The notes: generated by a model not told the origin, from the letters alone. A stretch of 64,000 nucleotides of DNA from Caballeronia turbans (GCA_001544655.2 FCOD02000006.1:124001-188000), one strand, 5' to 3'. Positions 17,235 through 27,497 are shown, counted from the first letter of the stretch. Made by a program: numbers and translations.

Positions 17235-17705
17235 GCGGGACCGGTCGCGGCGCGAACGTGCATGGCAGAAGGGAAGCTCATCGAAGGAAATCTGCGGAGT
17301 CTAAACGAACGTCCAGGTTGCAGCACAGCATCGAACGTCGACGAAACGCCTTGAATTTTTGTCGGCCGCTTCCGAAACTGCATGAAGCGCATCGATCGGG
17401 CGTCTTTGCGTCGAGTCGATTATTTGTCGAAAGGCAATGGACGACTCGTGCCTATTAAGTTCGTCGCGGGTGGTCAATAGCCACGCGGCAAATTGTCGCG
17501 AATGCGCTGCAGCGGGACTTAGAGCGAGATTGTGTCAAATAGTCATCATCATGCATCGATGATAGAATGCCGCGTCGCATCAGAGGCTCGTCGAGCCGCT
17601 GTGGCCGTGGTCCGCCACCCACCGCCCCCTGCGTGGCCGTGGTTCGCCACCTTCGCACCGAGCCGCACGAAGCTCGGCAGGTCCCCGAATTTCATGGAGT
17701 GTCGC
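17235..17705. other. Divergent region with twin short hairpin repeats
   Basis: These 471 nt separate the CopD-like gene from the cytochrome genes. The only structures I can support are the twin hairpin repeats at 17601-17650 and a TAGAAT-like hexamer at 17563 with no good -35. No coding sequence is convincing. Confidence 0.5.
17601..17650 (+). repeat. Two 18-nt direct repeats, each a small hairpin
   Basis: GTGGCCGTGGTCCGCCAC at 17601-17618 recurs with one change at 17633-17650. Each copy is itself an inverted repeat (GTGGC...GCCAC). They lie 56 nt upstream of the cytochrome start and would be in its 5' leader. Confidence 0.75.
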
Positions 17706-18440
17706 GTGTTTTCAAGACGCATTTTTCGTCCGCTGCTCGCTATGGCTTTTGCCTCGGCTCTGGTAGGCAGCGCGGGCGTTTTCAGCTCCGCCGCGCAGGC
17801 GCAAAACCAGCCGATCGCACCGGACACGATGGCCGCGCGCGTGCAAGGCTGTACGGCGTGCCACGGCGTTCATGGTGAAGGCACGGACAACGACTACTTC
17901 CCGCGTCTTGCCGGCAAGCCGGCCGACTATCTGTACAACCAGCTCCAGAATTTCCGCGAAGGCCGGCGCAAGTACCCGCCGATGAACTACCTCGTCACGT
18001 ATCTCTCGGACGATTATCTTCATCAAATCGCGACGTACTTCTCGAATCAGCGGCCGCCGTATCCGCCGCCTGCCAAGTCGAACGTCTCCGCAACGACGCT
18101 CGCGCGCGGCCAACAGATCGTCCTGAACGGCGATGCATCGAAGAACATTCCCGCGTGCGCGGCCTGCCACGGCAAGGGTCTGACCGGCATGCAACCGGCC
18201 ATTCCGGGCCTCGTCGGTCTGCATTCCGACTACATCAGCGCGCAAGTCGGCGCATGGAAGTCGGGCACGCGTCACGCGAAGGCGCCCGATTGCATGCAGC
18301 AGATCGCCTCGCGCCTGACGGATGACGACGTGACCGCCGTCGCCGCCTGGCTGTCCACGCAACAAGCACCCGCCAACCCGGTGCCCGCGCCCGCTGGCTC
18401 GTTGAAGATGCCGCTCAAGTGCGGCAGCGAACCGCAATAA
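17706..18440 (+). CDS. Di-haem cytochrome c4-like protein
   Basis: The GTG at 17706 was chosen because TGGAG lies 6 nt upstream and it gives a clean Sec signal (RRIFRPLLAMAFASALVG... cleaved after AQA); an in-frame ATG at 17694 is an alternative. The 244-aa precursor has two haem c sites, CTACH (~49-53) and CAACH (~151-155), with a distal Met in each half. This gives the two-domain layout of periplasmic cytochrome c4, an electron shuttle to terminal oxidases. It is followed after 21 nt by the tri-haem cytochrome, with which it is surely co-transcribed. Confidence 0.9.
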   Translation: MFSRRIFRPLLAMAFASALVGSAGVFSSAAQAQNQPIAPDTMAARVQGCTACHGVHGEGTDNDYFPRLAGKPADYLYNQLQNFREGRRKYPPMNYLVTYLSDDYLHQIATYFSNQRPPYPPPAKSNVSATTLARGQQIVLNGDASKNIPACAACHGKGLTGMQPAIPGLVGLHSDYISAQVGAWKSGTRHAKAPDCMQQIASRLTDDDVTAVAAWLSTQQAPANPVPAPAGSLKMPLKCGSEPQ

Positions 18441-18461
18441 GGCGTCTGGAGCGACAACAAA

Positions 18462-19760
18462 ATGAAACGCAAGTCCCTGTTCGCACTTTCCTCGGCTGTC
18501 GTGGTGGCAGCCGTCGCAGCCGGCGCCGTTCTCTGGTCGGGCGGCGACAACCTGCATTCGGGCGGCGCCATCGCGGCGACGCCGGCCGACAAGGCCGCGC
18601 TCATCAAGCAAGGTGAATATCTCGCGCGCGCCGGCGACTGTATCGCGTGCCACACGGTGCGCGGCGGCAAGCAATTCGCGGGCGGCCTGCCGATGGCCAC
18701 GCCTTTCGGCACGATGTTCACGCCGAATATCACGCCTGACGATCAATACGGCATCGGCAAGTGGACCTCCGACGACTTCTATCGCGCCATGCACACGGGC
18801 CGTTCGAAGGACGGCAGCCTGCTCTACCCCGGCTTCCCGTTCACGAGCTACACGAAGGTCACGCGCGCCGACTCCGACGCGATCTACGCGTACCTGCGTT
18901 CCGTGCCGCCCGTTTCCGAGCCCAGCCGTCCGCATGAACTGCGCTTCCCGTTCAACAACCGCAACCTGCTGATCGGCTGGCGCACCCTCTTCTTCAGCGA
19001 AGGCGAATACAAGCCGGATCCGACCAAATCGGTCGAGTGGAATCGCGGCGCGTATCTGGTCGAAGGCCTCGGCCATTGCGCCATGTGCCACACGTCGATC
19101 AACGCGATGGGCGGCCCTGTCAGCTCTGCAGCCTTCGCCGGCGGCCTGATTCCGTTGCAGAACTGGTACGCGCCGTCGCTCACGTCGAACAAGGAAGCGG
19201 GCCTCGGTGACTGGGACCTGAAGGACATCAACGATCTGTTGAAGACCGGTGTGTCGCAGCGCGGCGCGGTGTTCGGCCCGATGGCCGAAGTGGTTCACAA
19301 CAGCCTGCAGTACATGACCGACGCGGACGTCAACGCGATTTCGACGTATCTCAAGTCGATCCCGCAGAAGAAGGAAGCGCCGGAAGTCATGCAGCTCGAG
19401 ACGTCCGAGAAATTCGGCGGCGAACTGCTCACGCTCGGCAAGAAGGTCTACACCGAGAACTGCGCGAAGTGCCACCAGGAAAACGGTCTTGGCAAGCCGC
19501 CGGCTTATCCGCCGCTCGCCAACAACCAGTCGATCCAGATGCCGTCGGCCGTCAACCCGATCCGCATGACCTTGAACGGCGGCTATCCGCCGAGCACGGA
19601 AGGTAATCCGATGCCGCACGGCATGCCGCCTTTCGCGCAGTCGCTGTCGGACACGGAAGTTGCTGCAGTCGTGACATACATCCGTATGTCGTGGGGCAAC
19701 CACGGCACGCCGGTGTCGCCGCAACAGGTGAGTAATCTGCGTTCGGCGCCGCTCGACTGA
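18462..19760 (+). CDS. Tri-haem cytochrome c, alcohol/gluconate dehydrogenase cytochrome-subunit type
   Basis: The 432-aa protein has a membrane-anchoring or signal N-terminus (MKRKSLFALSSAVVVAAVAA) and three haem c motifs: CIACH (60-64), CAMCH (~206-210) and CAKCH (~334-338). The spacing and phrases such as GGLPMATPFGTMFTPNITPD and GIGKWTSDDFYRAMHTG match AdhB/GndC-type cytochrome subunits that pass electrons from periplasmic dehydrogenases to quinone. No dehydrogenase catalytic subunit is adjacent, so its electron donor is unknown; pairing with the cytochrome c4 gene suggests a direct relay. Confidence 0.9.
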   Translation: MKRKSLFALSSAVVVAAVAAGAVLWSGGDNLHSGGAIAATPADKAALIKQGEYLARAGDCIACHTVRGGKQFAGGLPMATPFGTMFTPNITPDDQYGIGKWTSDDFYRAMHTGRSKDGSLLYPGFPFTSYTKVTRADSDAIYAYLRSVPPVSEPSRPHELRFPFNNRNLLIGWRTLFFSEGEYKPDPTKSVEWNRGAYLVEGLGHCAMCHTSINAMGGPVSSAAFAGGLIPLQNWYAPSLTSNKEAGLGDWDLKDINDLLKTGVSQRGAVFGPMAEVVHNSLQYMTDADVNAISTYLKSIPQKKEAPEVMQLETSEKFGGELLTLGKKVYTENCAKCHQENGLGKPPAYPPLANNQSIQMPSAVNPIRMTLNGGYPPSTEGNPMPHGMPPFAQSLSDTEVAAVVTYIRMSWGNHGTPVSPQQVSNLRSAPLD

Positions 19761-19804
19761 GGTCCGCGGCGGCCTTCCGCCAATAGAGCGTACAATACGC
19801 ATTT

Positions 19805-19846
19805 GGGGCGCAGCCTTCGTAGTTGGGGCCGCGCCCCTTGTTTTTT
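19805..19846 (+). terminator. Intrinsic terminator after the cytochrome pair
   Basis: GGGGCGC (19805-19811) can pair with GCGCCCC (19831-19837), or the nearer GGGGC at 19825 with GCCCC at 19833, and TTGTTTTTT follows. It separates the cytochrome pair from the TrhA-like gene 13 nt further on. A TACAAT hexamer at 19791 precedes it. Confidence 0.7.
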
Positions 19847-19858
19847 GGCGGATCGATC

Positions 19859-20479
19859 ATGCACACAGGCGAGCGTTTCAACAGCATCAGCCATCTGATC
19901 GGCGCGCTGCTGTCGGTGGCAGGCCTGGCCGCGCTCGTCACGATGGGCGCGCTCGACGGAGACGCGTACAAGGTCGTCAGTTTCGCGGTGTATGGCGCGA
20001 TGCTGTGCGCGCTCTACATCATCTCGACGCTGTATCACTGCGTGCGCACGCCGCGCATCAAGGCGATACTGCAGAAGTGCGATCACTCGGCCATCTACTT
20101 GTTGATAGCCGGCAGCTATACGCCGTATACACTGGTGACCTTGCGTGGTCCCTGGGGCTGGTCCCTCTTCGGCGTGAGTTGGGGGCTTGCGGTGCTCGGC
20201 ATTACGCAGGAACTGACGCTCGGGCGCCGAACCCGCAGCGTATCGATGGTGCTGTACGTGTTGATGGGATGGCTCGCGCTCGTAGCCATTCATCCGCTCG
20301 TGACGGCGCTACCACCCGCGGGAACCGCGTGGCTGGTGGCGGGCGGCGTCGTGTACACCGCGGGCATCTGGTTTTTCATCAACGACGAGCGTATTCGGCA
20401 CGGACACGGAATCTGGCATCTGTTCGTGCTCGCAGGCAGCCTGTGTCAGTTTGTGAGCGTCGCGCGCTACGTCGCGTGA
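19859..20479 (+). CDS. Hemolysin III/TrhA-family membrane protein
   Basis: The 206-aa protein has seven hydrophobic helices and the conserved polar residues of the PAQR/hemolysin III family: GERFNSISHLIGA at the N-terminus, STLYHCV, CDHSAIYLLIAGSYTPY and HGIWHLFVLAGS. The Glu/Ser/His/Asp/His set forms a membrane-embedded metal site. In E. coli the homologue TrhA affects membrane fluidity control and energy metabolism. ATG 19859 was chosen over an upstream in-frame ATG because it gives the family N-terminus. Confidence 0.9.
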   Translation: MHTGERFNSISHLIGALLSVAGLAALVTMGALDGDAYKVVSFAVYGAMLCALYIISTLYHCVRTPRIKAILQKCDHSAIYLLIAGSYTPYTLVTLRGPWGWSLFGVSWGLAVLGITQELTLGRRTRSVSMVLYVLMGWLALVAIHPLVTALPPAGTAWLVAGGVVYTAGIWFFINDERIRHGHGIWHLFVLAGSLCQFVSVARYVA

Positions 20480-20718
20480 GCGTCGGCTGAAACGGGCGCC
20501 GCCGCGTCGAAGTGTCCTTCGATGCAACTTGGCGCCAGATGACGTGTCTTGATAGCACGTCGACCCTCGCGGCAACGTCCGGCAATCGCTGATCGCCGAA
20601 TGACCCGCCGCCCGATTTTTCTTCGAGCGATGCACATGCGCTCTGCCGGCCGAACCATGATTCGCCGCAGCCTGATTCGCATGCGCGCCGTTCGACACAA
20701 CGAACAAGTATCCAATCT

Positions 20719-22281
<1,563 letters not shown>

Positions 22282-22300
22282 TACGTTCGATGCAAGCTGG

Positions 22301-22322
22301 CGCGACGCTCGAATGCGTCGCG
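22301..22322. terminator. Hairpin between convergent rhlE and PNPOx-like genes
   Basis: CGCGACGC at 22301-22308 is mirrored at 22315-22322 around TCGAAT. No T run follows. It lies in the 49-nt gap between converging genes. Confidence 0.4.
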
Positions 22323-22330
22323 TCGAGGTT

Positions 22331-22843
22331 TCAGGCGGCGGCGCTCGCCGCCCGCTTCAGCCATTCGAGTTGCTCGCGCCAGCGTGCGAGCGCCGGTTGC
22401 GCGTCAGTCAATTCGAAGACGATTCCATTCGTGAGTCGCGCATATCCCACCCGCTGTATTTCACCGCTCTCAATAGTCCCGACGAAGCACGCCAGCGGCA
22501 CATCGTCGAGCGGCACGCGGCGCGCGTCCAGATGCACCTGATAGAACGCGTCGTCGAATACGAAGGCGAGAGTCGCGCGTCCGGTCGCGGTGACCGCCTG
22601 CGCAGTCCGTGACGACGGCCATAGTGCGAAGGCGAGTGTGCGCGCATCGGGCGCAAGCAGTTCGCCGGCGCCGAGCAGCGCCGTTCGCACGCGATGGGCG
22701 CGATCGGCAGCGCATAGCGATGCGGTAAAACCAGCATCGGCGTCGGCGAGCGTGCCGTCGAAAAGCGCGCGCAACTCGGGCGGCCACTCGTCGAAAACGG
22801 TGTGCGATGACAGCGATGGCTGCGGCGTGTCGTGATCGGACAT
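22331..22843 (-). CDS. PNPOx-like split-barrel protein, function unassigned
   Basis: The 170-aa protein has a stretch (TLAFALWPSSRTAQAVTATGRATLAFVF) resembling the core of the pyridoxamine 5'-phosphate oxidase-like split barrel, a fold that binds FMN, F420 or haem. I see no diagnostic cofactor motif, so this assignment is tentative. The ATG at 22843 sits immediately after the T run of the terminator that ends the upstream gene, and no separate ribosome site fits in the 3-7 nt between, so its expression signals are odd. Confidence 0.55.
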   Translation of the reverse strand: MSDHDTPQPSLSSHTVFDEWPPELRALFDGTLADADAGFTASLCAADRAHRVRTALLGAGELLAPDARTLAFALWPSSRTAQAVTATGRATLAFVFDDAFYQVHLDARRVPLDDVPLACFVGTIESGEIQRVGYARLTNGIVFELTDAQPALARWREQLEWLKRAASAAA

Positions 22844-22845
22844 AG

Positions 22846-22872
22846 AAAAATGCCGGCTTTGAACCGGCATCG
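22846..22872 (-). terminator. Intrinsic terminator abutting a start codon
   Basis: On the minus strand ATGCCGG (22870-22864) pairs with CCGGCAT (22856-22850) around a 7-nt loop and is followed by TTTTTC, then TATG, where ATG is the start of the next gene. It ends the ferritin-like gene, whose stop is 11 nt upstream of the stem. Confidence 0.8.
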
Positions 22873-22882
22873 TCGAGAAAGA

Positions 22883-23707
22883 TTAACGGAAGAACAACTG
22901 CGTCATCTTCGAGAGCGGATAGTGCACGCCCGGCTGAATGCGCGCGGGCAAGTCGAGCGGCTTGAGCAGCATCTTGATGGCCTGATCCGCGGACAGATTG
23001 CGCCGCACGAGCGCATTCACGCGCGCGGACAGTTCGCGGTTGTACTCGGCATCCTGCGCACGCTCCGGGTAACGAATGGCGAACACGTGCCGCAACGCGA
23101 TTTCCGAATCTTCGCTCTTCAATTCGATCACGCGCCGCACAAGAGCGCCGAGCACGGCGATGCGGCCATTGCCTTCGATCTTGTTCCACTTCTTGAAGAA
23201 GTGAAAGAAGTGCTTATAGTGCCGCACTTCGTCCGTACGGATATTGTCGGTGATCTCCTTCAGCACCGGTTCATCCGAACAATCGTTGATCGCGCGGTAG
23301 AGCGTGGCCGTCCCCGTCTCGACGACACAGCGCGCCACCATTTCGAGCGCGCGCTTCTTCTCGAACTCCTCGTAAGAGCACGTCAGCGAATATTCATCGA
23401 AGAAATTCCTGAACGCGGTGTCCCAGTCGAACTCGGGCCACACATGATTGATGTATCTCTTGAGCGCCCGGCCGTGCTGCATCTCTTCGGGCTCCCACTC
23501 GTTATTCAGCCACGCCGATATCTCGGGGTCGTCATGAAAATACTTGCTGAGGTTGCTCGTATAAAGATCGGTGCCGCTCTCGATGAACGAGCAGGCACAC
23601 AACAACAAAAGAAGATGCTCGTTGGATGCCGCCTTCTGGCGATCGATCCGCGTGAGATCGATATCTTCGATGCGCCAAGGCATCACGTGTGTACTGTCTG
23701 TATGCAT
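22883..23707 (-). CDS. Ferritin-like di-iron protein, acyl-ACP desaturase/oxygenase type
   Basis: Started at ATG 23707 (GGGAG about 9 nt upstream) the product is 274 aa; the frame is open further back to an ATG at 23833. The di-iron ligand pattern of a four-helix bundle is clear: Glu43 (FIESGTDLY), Glu75-x-x-His78 (PEEMQHGR), Glu130 (CVVETGTATLY) and Glu160-x-x-His163 (RTDEVRHYKHF). This matches the ferritin-like superfamily that includes soluble acyl-ACP desaturases and p-aminobenzoate N-oxygenase-like enzymes. The substrate is unknown. The protein is soluble, without a signal. A terminator follows it. Confidence 0.75.
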   Translation of the reverse strand: MHTDSTHVMPWRIEDIDLTRIDRQKAASNEHLLLLLCACSFIESGTDLYTSNLSKYFHDDPEISAWLNNEWEPEEMQHGRALKRYINHVWPEFDWDTAFRNFFDEYSLTCSYEEFEKKRALEMVARCVVETGTATLYRAINDCSDEPVLKEITDNIRTDEVRHYKHFFHFFKKWNKIEGNGRIAVLGALVRRVIELKSEDSEIALRHVFAIRYPERAQDAEYNRELSARVNALVRRNLSADQAIKMLLKPLDLPARIQPGVHYPLSKMTQLFFR

Positions 23708-24044
23708 ATATCGCGCTCCCAGGCTGGACCGAACGCGCCATCGGCCAACGAGAGACGGCCGACGTTCAGGCGACGCCGTGAACGGTTCGATCCTGGCGTC
23801 CTTAAATTCAAGTGTTAGCGGCTGCTTTTTCATCTTAGCCGCCCTGCAACGAGTTTGCAGACATGGGGACAGACTCACGTGCGGCGCGCCGGTTCCGTGC
23901 GTGCCGATTTCTTACAACGTCAGGCGAGCGGCAGCCGGTGCGCGAGCATGAAACGCGCCGATATTTGAGTGCTGTGTGCTGGAAATGAAAAAAGGCGGCC
24001 GAGGCCGCCGATTCTTACGCGTTTGAGGTATTAGTGTGCGGTTC
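23708..24044. other. Gene-free region upstream of the ferritin-like gene
   Basis: It contains the in-frame extension of the ferritin-like gene up to 23833 (possible alternative start) and the terminator of the MFS gene at 23988-24011. I see no further gene in 23834-23987. Confidence 0.5.
23988..24011 (-). terminator. Intrinsic terminator of the MFS permease gene
   Basis: GGCGGCC (23994-24000) pairs with GGCCGCC (24003-24009) around a 2-nt loop; on the minus strand six T follow directly. It lies 35 nt past the permease stop. Confidence 0.85.
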
Positions 24045-25394
24045 TTACGCAGCAAGACGTGCCACACGCATGCGCCAGGCGACGATAGCCAGCGAAACCC
24101 CGGACAGCGCGGCGGCCAGCAACACGTAGTAACTCGGCGCGAGTTTGTCGCCGGTGACGTGAATGAACGCTTCGACGATCGTCGGCGCGAAACCGCCGAA
24201 CAGCGTGACACCGAGCGCATAGCCGATCGACAGGCCTGTTGAGCGCACCCGCGTCGGAAAGATCTCGGACATAAGCGCCGGCATCGGACCGGAGTATGCC
24301 GCCTTCAGAATGCCCGCCGCCGATTGCAGCACGACGAGCGACGCGACCGTCGGATGCGCCTGAAGCCACGCAAACATCGGATAAATCGTTACGCCCATGA
24401 AGATCGAGGTGCCGAGCATGATGCGGATGCGCCCGAGCCGATCGGAGAGCGCGCCCATCAACGGGGAAAAAATGAACTGAAGTCCGCCATTGAGCACCAC
24501 GACGGCGAACGATGCCGTCGCCGGAAGATGCAACTGCTTGACCGCGTACATCGGCATATAGAGTTGCAAGACATAGACGCCGACAGTCGATTGCGCCACG
24601 ATGCCCACGGCAAGCAGCAGGTTCAGCCATTGATTCGCGAACGAGATGCCGGGGTCGCTTGCCTTCGCGCTGGCACGCGTCGCGAGAAACTCCGGCGTTT
24701 CGTCCAGGTGCGAACGGATGTAATAGCCGACCGGCCCGACAAGTAGACCGAAGACGAACGGGATGCGCCAGCCCCAGCTTTCGAGTTGCGCTGGCGGCAG
24801 CCAGGCGCTCAGAACCGAGCCGAACGCCGCAGCCATGATCGCGGCGAGCCCTTGGCTCGCGAACTGCCAGCTCGCGTAATAGCCACGCCGCGCTTCGCTG
24901 TGCTCGACCATGAACGCGGTCGCGCTGCCGAACTCGCCGCCGACCGCGAAACCTTGAACAAGGCGCGCGAGCAGGATCAGCAGCGGCGCCGCGATGCCGA
25001 TGTGCTGATACGAAGGCATCACGGCCATGGTGAGCGTGCCGATCATCATCAGCAGAATGGCGAGCGTGAGCGCGGCTTTGCGCCCTTTGCGGTCGCCGTA
25101 GATACCGAGCACGATCGCGCCCAGTGGCCGCATCAGGAACGAAATGCCGAACGTGCCGATGGCCAGCATCGTCGAGAGCCATTCGTCGTTCGACGGAAAG
25201 AACGCCTTCGCGATGACCGTTGCGAAATAGCCGTAGACGAGAAAGTCGAACCACTCGAGTGCGTTGCCGATCGACGACGAGAACACGATGCGGCGGATCA
25301 TCGCCTTCGATGGCGCTGCTTTCGGGGCCAGCGTTTCGGCGTTCGTGGCCGCCGCACTCGGAGCATCGGGCGCTCCATATATTCGTTCGTTCAT
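24045..25394 (-). CDS. MFS transporter, metabolite:H+ symporter (KgtP/ProP-like) family
   Basis: The 449-aa protein has 12 membrane helices. MHS-family signatures include SSIGNALEWFDFLVYGYFA in helix 1, FGISFLMRPLGAIVLGIYGDRKGRK between helices 2 and 3, and ARLVQGFAVGGEFGSATAFMVEH. These importers take up organic acids, osmolytes or amino-acid derivatives with protons. ATG 25394 has a strong GGGGAGGAG site. It follows the gamma-glutamyltransferase-like gene by 146 nt on the same strand, so it may import a gamma-glutamyl compound or its product (inference). Confidence 0.9.
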   Translation of the reverse strand: MNERIYGAPDAPSAAATNAETLAPKAAPSKAMIRRIVFSSSIGNALEWFDFLVYGYFATVIAKAFFPSNDEWLSTMLAIGTFGISFLMRPLGAIVLGIYGDRKGRKAALTLAILLMMIGTLTMAVMPSYQHIGIAAPLLILLARLVQGFAVGGEFGSATAFMVEHSEARRGYYASWQFASQGLAAIMAAAFGSVLSAWLPPAQLESWGWRIPFVFGLLVGPVGYYIRSHLDETPEFLATRASAKASDPGISFANQWLNLLLAVGIVAQSTVGVYVLQLYMPMYAVKQLHLPATASFAVVVLNGGLQFIFSPLMGALSDRLGRIRIMLGTSIFMGVTIYPMFAWLQAHPTVASLVVLQSAAGILKAAYSGPMPALMSEIFPTRVRSTGLSIGYALGVTLFGGFAPTIVEAFIHVTGDKLAPSYYVLLAAALSGVSLAIVAWRMRVARLAA

Positions 25395-25505
25395 GAATTC
25401 TCCTCCCCTTCCCTGATCCTGGTTTCGTGCCGGATGCGGCTGGAACAAGCGTGCACATCCCGCTCGCTACCGAAACTCAGCGATCGTTGCGCATTTTTTG
25501 GAAAC

Positions 25506-25530
25506 GGAGACCGCCGCGTGGCCGGTCTCC
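25506..25530 (-). terminator. Hairpin between ggt-like and MFS genes
   Basis: GGAGACCG at 25506-25513 is mirrored at 25523-25530 around a 9-nt loop. Only a short, broken T run (GTTTCC) follows on the minus strand, so it may allow read-through into the permease gene. Confidence 0.5.
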
Positions 25531-25540
25531 GAAAGTGGCT

Positions 25541-27178
25541 TTAGAAGCCTGCTGCGAGCCCGTCGCGCCGGCTGTCACTCGCCGCGACATATCCACGCTC
25601 GGGATCGTTGGGGTCGAGCTTCCAGATGTATTGGCCCGAGCCGAAGTCCATATACGGATCGTCGACGGACTTGATCGTATGGCCGAGGCCTTCGAGCGCA
25701 CGCGCGGTTTCGAGATCGAGCGTGGCTTCGATATCGATGGTGAAATCGCGATTCACCTTCCAGCGGGGCGCGTCGCACGCCGCTTGCGGCTGCTGGCCGT
25801 AGTCGAGCATCCGCACGATCGATTGCAGATGACCTTGTGGCTGCATGTCACCGCCCATCACGCCGAAGCTCATGACGGCTTGGCGGTTGCCATCGATTTC
25901 CTGCGTGAGGAACGCCGGAATGATCGTGTGGAACGGGCGTTTGCCGCCTTCGACCACGTTTGCGGACTTCGGATCCATCGAGAAGCCACAGCCACGATTC
26001 TGCAGCGCGATGCCCGTGTCAGGCACGACCACGCCCGAGCCGAAGCCCATGTAGTTCGACTGGATGAAGCTCACCATCATGCCGCGCTCGTCGGCGACCG
26101 ACATGTAGATGGTCCCGCCCGCCTTCGGCATGCCGAAGTCGAACTGCGTCGCCTTCGACGGATCGATGAGCTTCGCGCGTTCCGCCAGGTACGCGTCGTC
26201 GAGCATCTGCTCGGGCGTCACCTCCATCGAGCGAGGATCGGCGACGTAGCGATAAACGTCGGCGAAGGCGAGCTTCATCGCCTCGATTTGCAGATGTTGC
26301 GACTCGATGCGATCGACGCTCAGGGCGCTCACATCGAATTTGTCCAGAATACCGAGCGCGATCAGCGCCGCAATGCCTTGACCGTTCGGCGGGATCTCGT
26401 GCACCGTGTAGCCGCGATAGTCCTTGCTGATCGGCTCGACCCAGTCGGCGCGATAGCCGCGCAAGTCGTTCATGGTCAGCGCTGCGCCGCCCTCGCGCGC
26501 GAACGCGGCAATGCGCTCGGCGATCTCGCCTTCGTAAAACGCGCGCGGACCATGCTGCGCGAGCATGCGCAGCGTTTTAGCGTGGCCGGGAAAGCGCACG
26601 AGCTCGCTCACATCAGGCGCGCGGCCGTGCGGCATGAACACATTCGCGAAGCCCGGCTGATCCTTGAGCTCGGGCACCGCCGCCGCCCACTTGTAAGCGA
26701 CGATGCTCGCCACCGCATGACCGCGTTCGGCGATCTCGATGGCGGGTTCCATCAGGTCCGCGAAGGGCAGCGAGCCGAACTTCGTATGCAGCGCCTCCCA
26801 TCCGGCAATGACGCCCGGCACGGTGACCGCGTCCCAGCCGCGCTTGGGCTGCCGTGCGAGTCCGTTCTCCTCGCCGTACTTGCGGCGGAAATAGTCGACG
26901 TTCCAAGCCGCCGGCGACACGCCCGACGCGTTGAGGCCGTGCAACTTCTCGCCGTCCCATACGAGTGCGAAAGCGTCGCCGCCCAGGCCGCACGACACCG
27001 GTTCGACCACGGTGATGGCGGCCGCCGCTGCGATCGCTGCGTCGACGGCATTGCCGCCCTTCCACAGCATGCGCAGGCCAGCTTGCGCGGCCAACGGATG
27101 GGACGTCGAAACGATGTTACGGGCGAACACCGGCAGGCGCGGCGTGGGATAGGGGTTTTGCCAGTTGAAGCGAGTCAT
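25541..27178 (-). CDS. Gamma-glutamyltransferase-family Ntn hydrolase
   Basis: The 545-aa protein matches the gamma-glutamyltranspeptidase fold: STSHPLAAQAGLRMLWKGGNAVDAAIA near the N-terminus, EPVSCGLGGDAFALVW, PNGQGIAAL, and the self-cleavage point before the nucleophilic Thr near residue 354 in GGTIYMSVAD. A glycine-rich segment, SFGVMGGDMQPQGHLQ, follows. No signal peptide is present, unlike periplasmic GGT, so this is a cytoplasmic subgroup whose substrates may be gamma-glutamyl amides or acyl compounds. It precedes an MFS permease gene. Confidence 0.88.
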   Translation of the reverse strand: MTRFNWQNPYPTPRLPVFARNIVSTSHPLAAQAGLRMLWKGGNAVDAAIAAAAAITVVEPVSCGLGGDAFALVWDGEKLHGLNASGVSPAAWNVDYFRRKYGEENGLARQPKRGWDAVTVPGVIAGWEALHTKFGSLPFADLMEPAIEIAERGHAVASIVAYKWAAAVPELKDQPGFANVFMPHGRAPDVSELVRFPGHAKTLRMLAQHGPRAFYEGEIAERIAAFAREGGAALTMNDLRGYRADWVEPISKDYRGYTVHEIPPNGQGIAALIALGILDKFDVSALSVDRIESQHLQIEAMKLAFADVYRYVADPRSMEVTPEQMLDDAYLAERAKLIDPSKATQFDFGMPKAGGTIYMSVADERGMMVSFIQSNYMGFGSGVVVPDTGIALQNRGCGFSMDPKSANVVEGGKRPFHTIIPAFLTQEIDGNRQAVMSFGVMGGDMQPQGHLQSIVRMLDYGQQPQAACDAPRWKVNRDFTIDIEATLDLETARALEGLGHTIKSVDDPYMDFGSGQYIWKLDPNDPERGYVAASDSRRDGLAAGF

Positions 27179-27468
27179 TGAATGAAGTCCGAAATACGAG
27201 GAGGCAGCATGCCGGGCAATTCTGTAGGCCAGCGGGAAAAGGGGGATATTGCATTGTCCACTTAATCCAAAACAAATTCATTTATCGTATAAATTAATGA
27301 TTAATCTGCATGAATACGTCGTGCACGTCCGCCCGTTTGCGCGTACTTGGGCGCCCTCGTGTTTGTGTGCGCCGCCGCACGCACTTCAAGTCGAATCTCC
27401 GAATTCCCGTAAGCGATGGACCGCTTCCTCGAGTAAAAAAAGTCAAAGCCAAAATTTTCAACGCGAAT

Positions 27469-27497
27469 TTGGCACTTGTCAGACGCTTGCCTACAAT
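27469..27497 (+). promoter_or_regulatory. Sigma-70-type promoter for the 65-aa gene
   Basis: TTGGCA at 27469-27474 and TACAAT at 27492-27497 are separated by exactly 17 nt. Transcription from about 27504 would give a ~136-nt leader. Confidence 0.65.

Noticed and set aside
17712-19802. A 696-codon minus-strand frame opposite the cytochrome genes
   Set aside because: It mirrors two clear haem proteins with CxxCH motifs and signal sequences; its Arg/Gln/Val-rich composition is typical of a GC-driven shadow frame.
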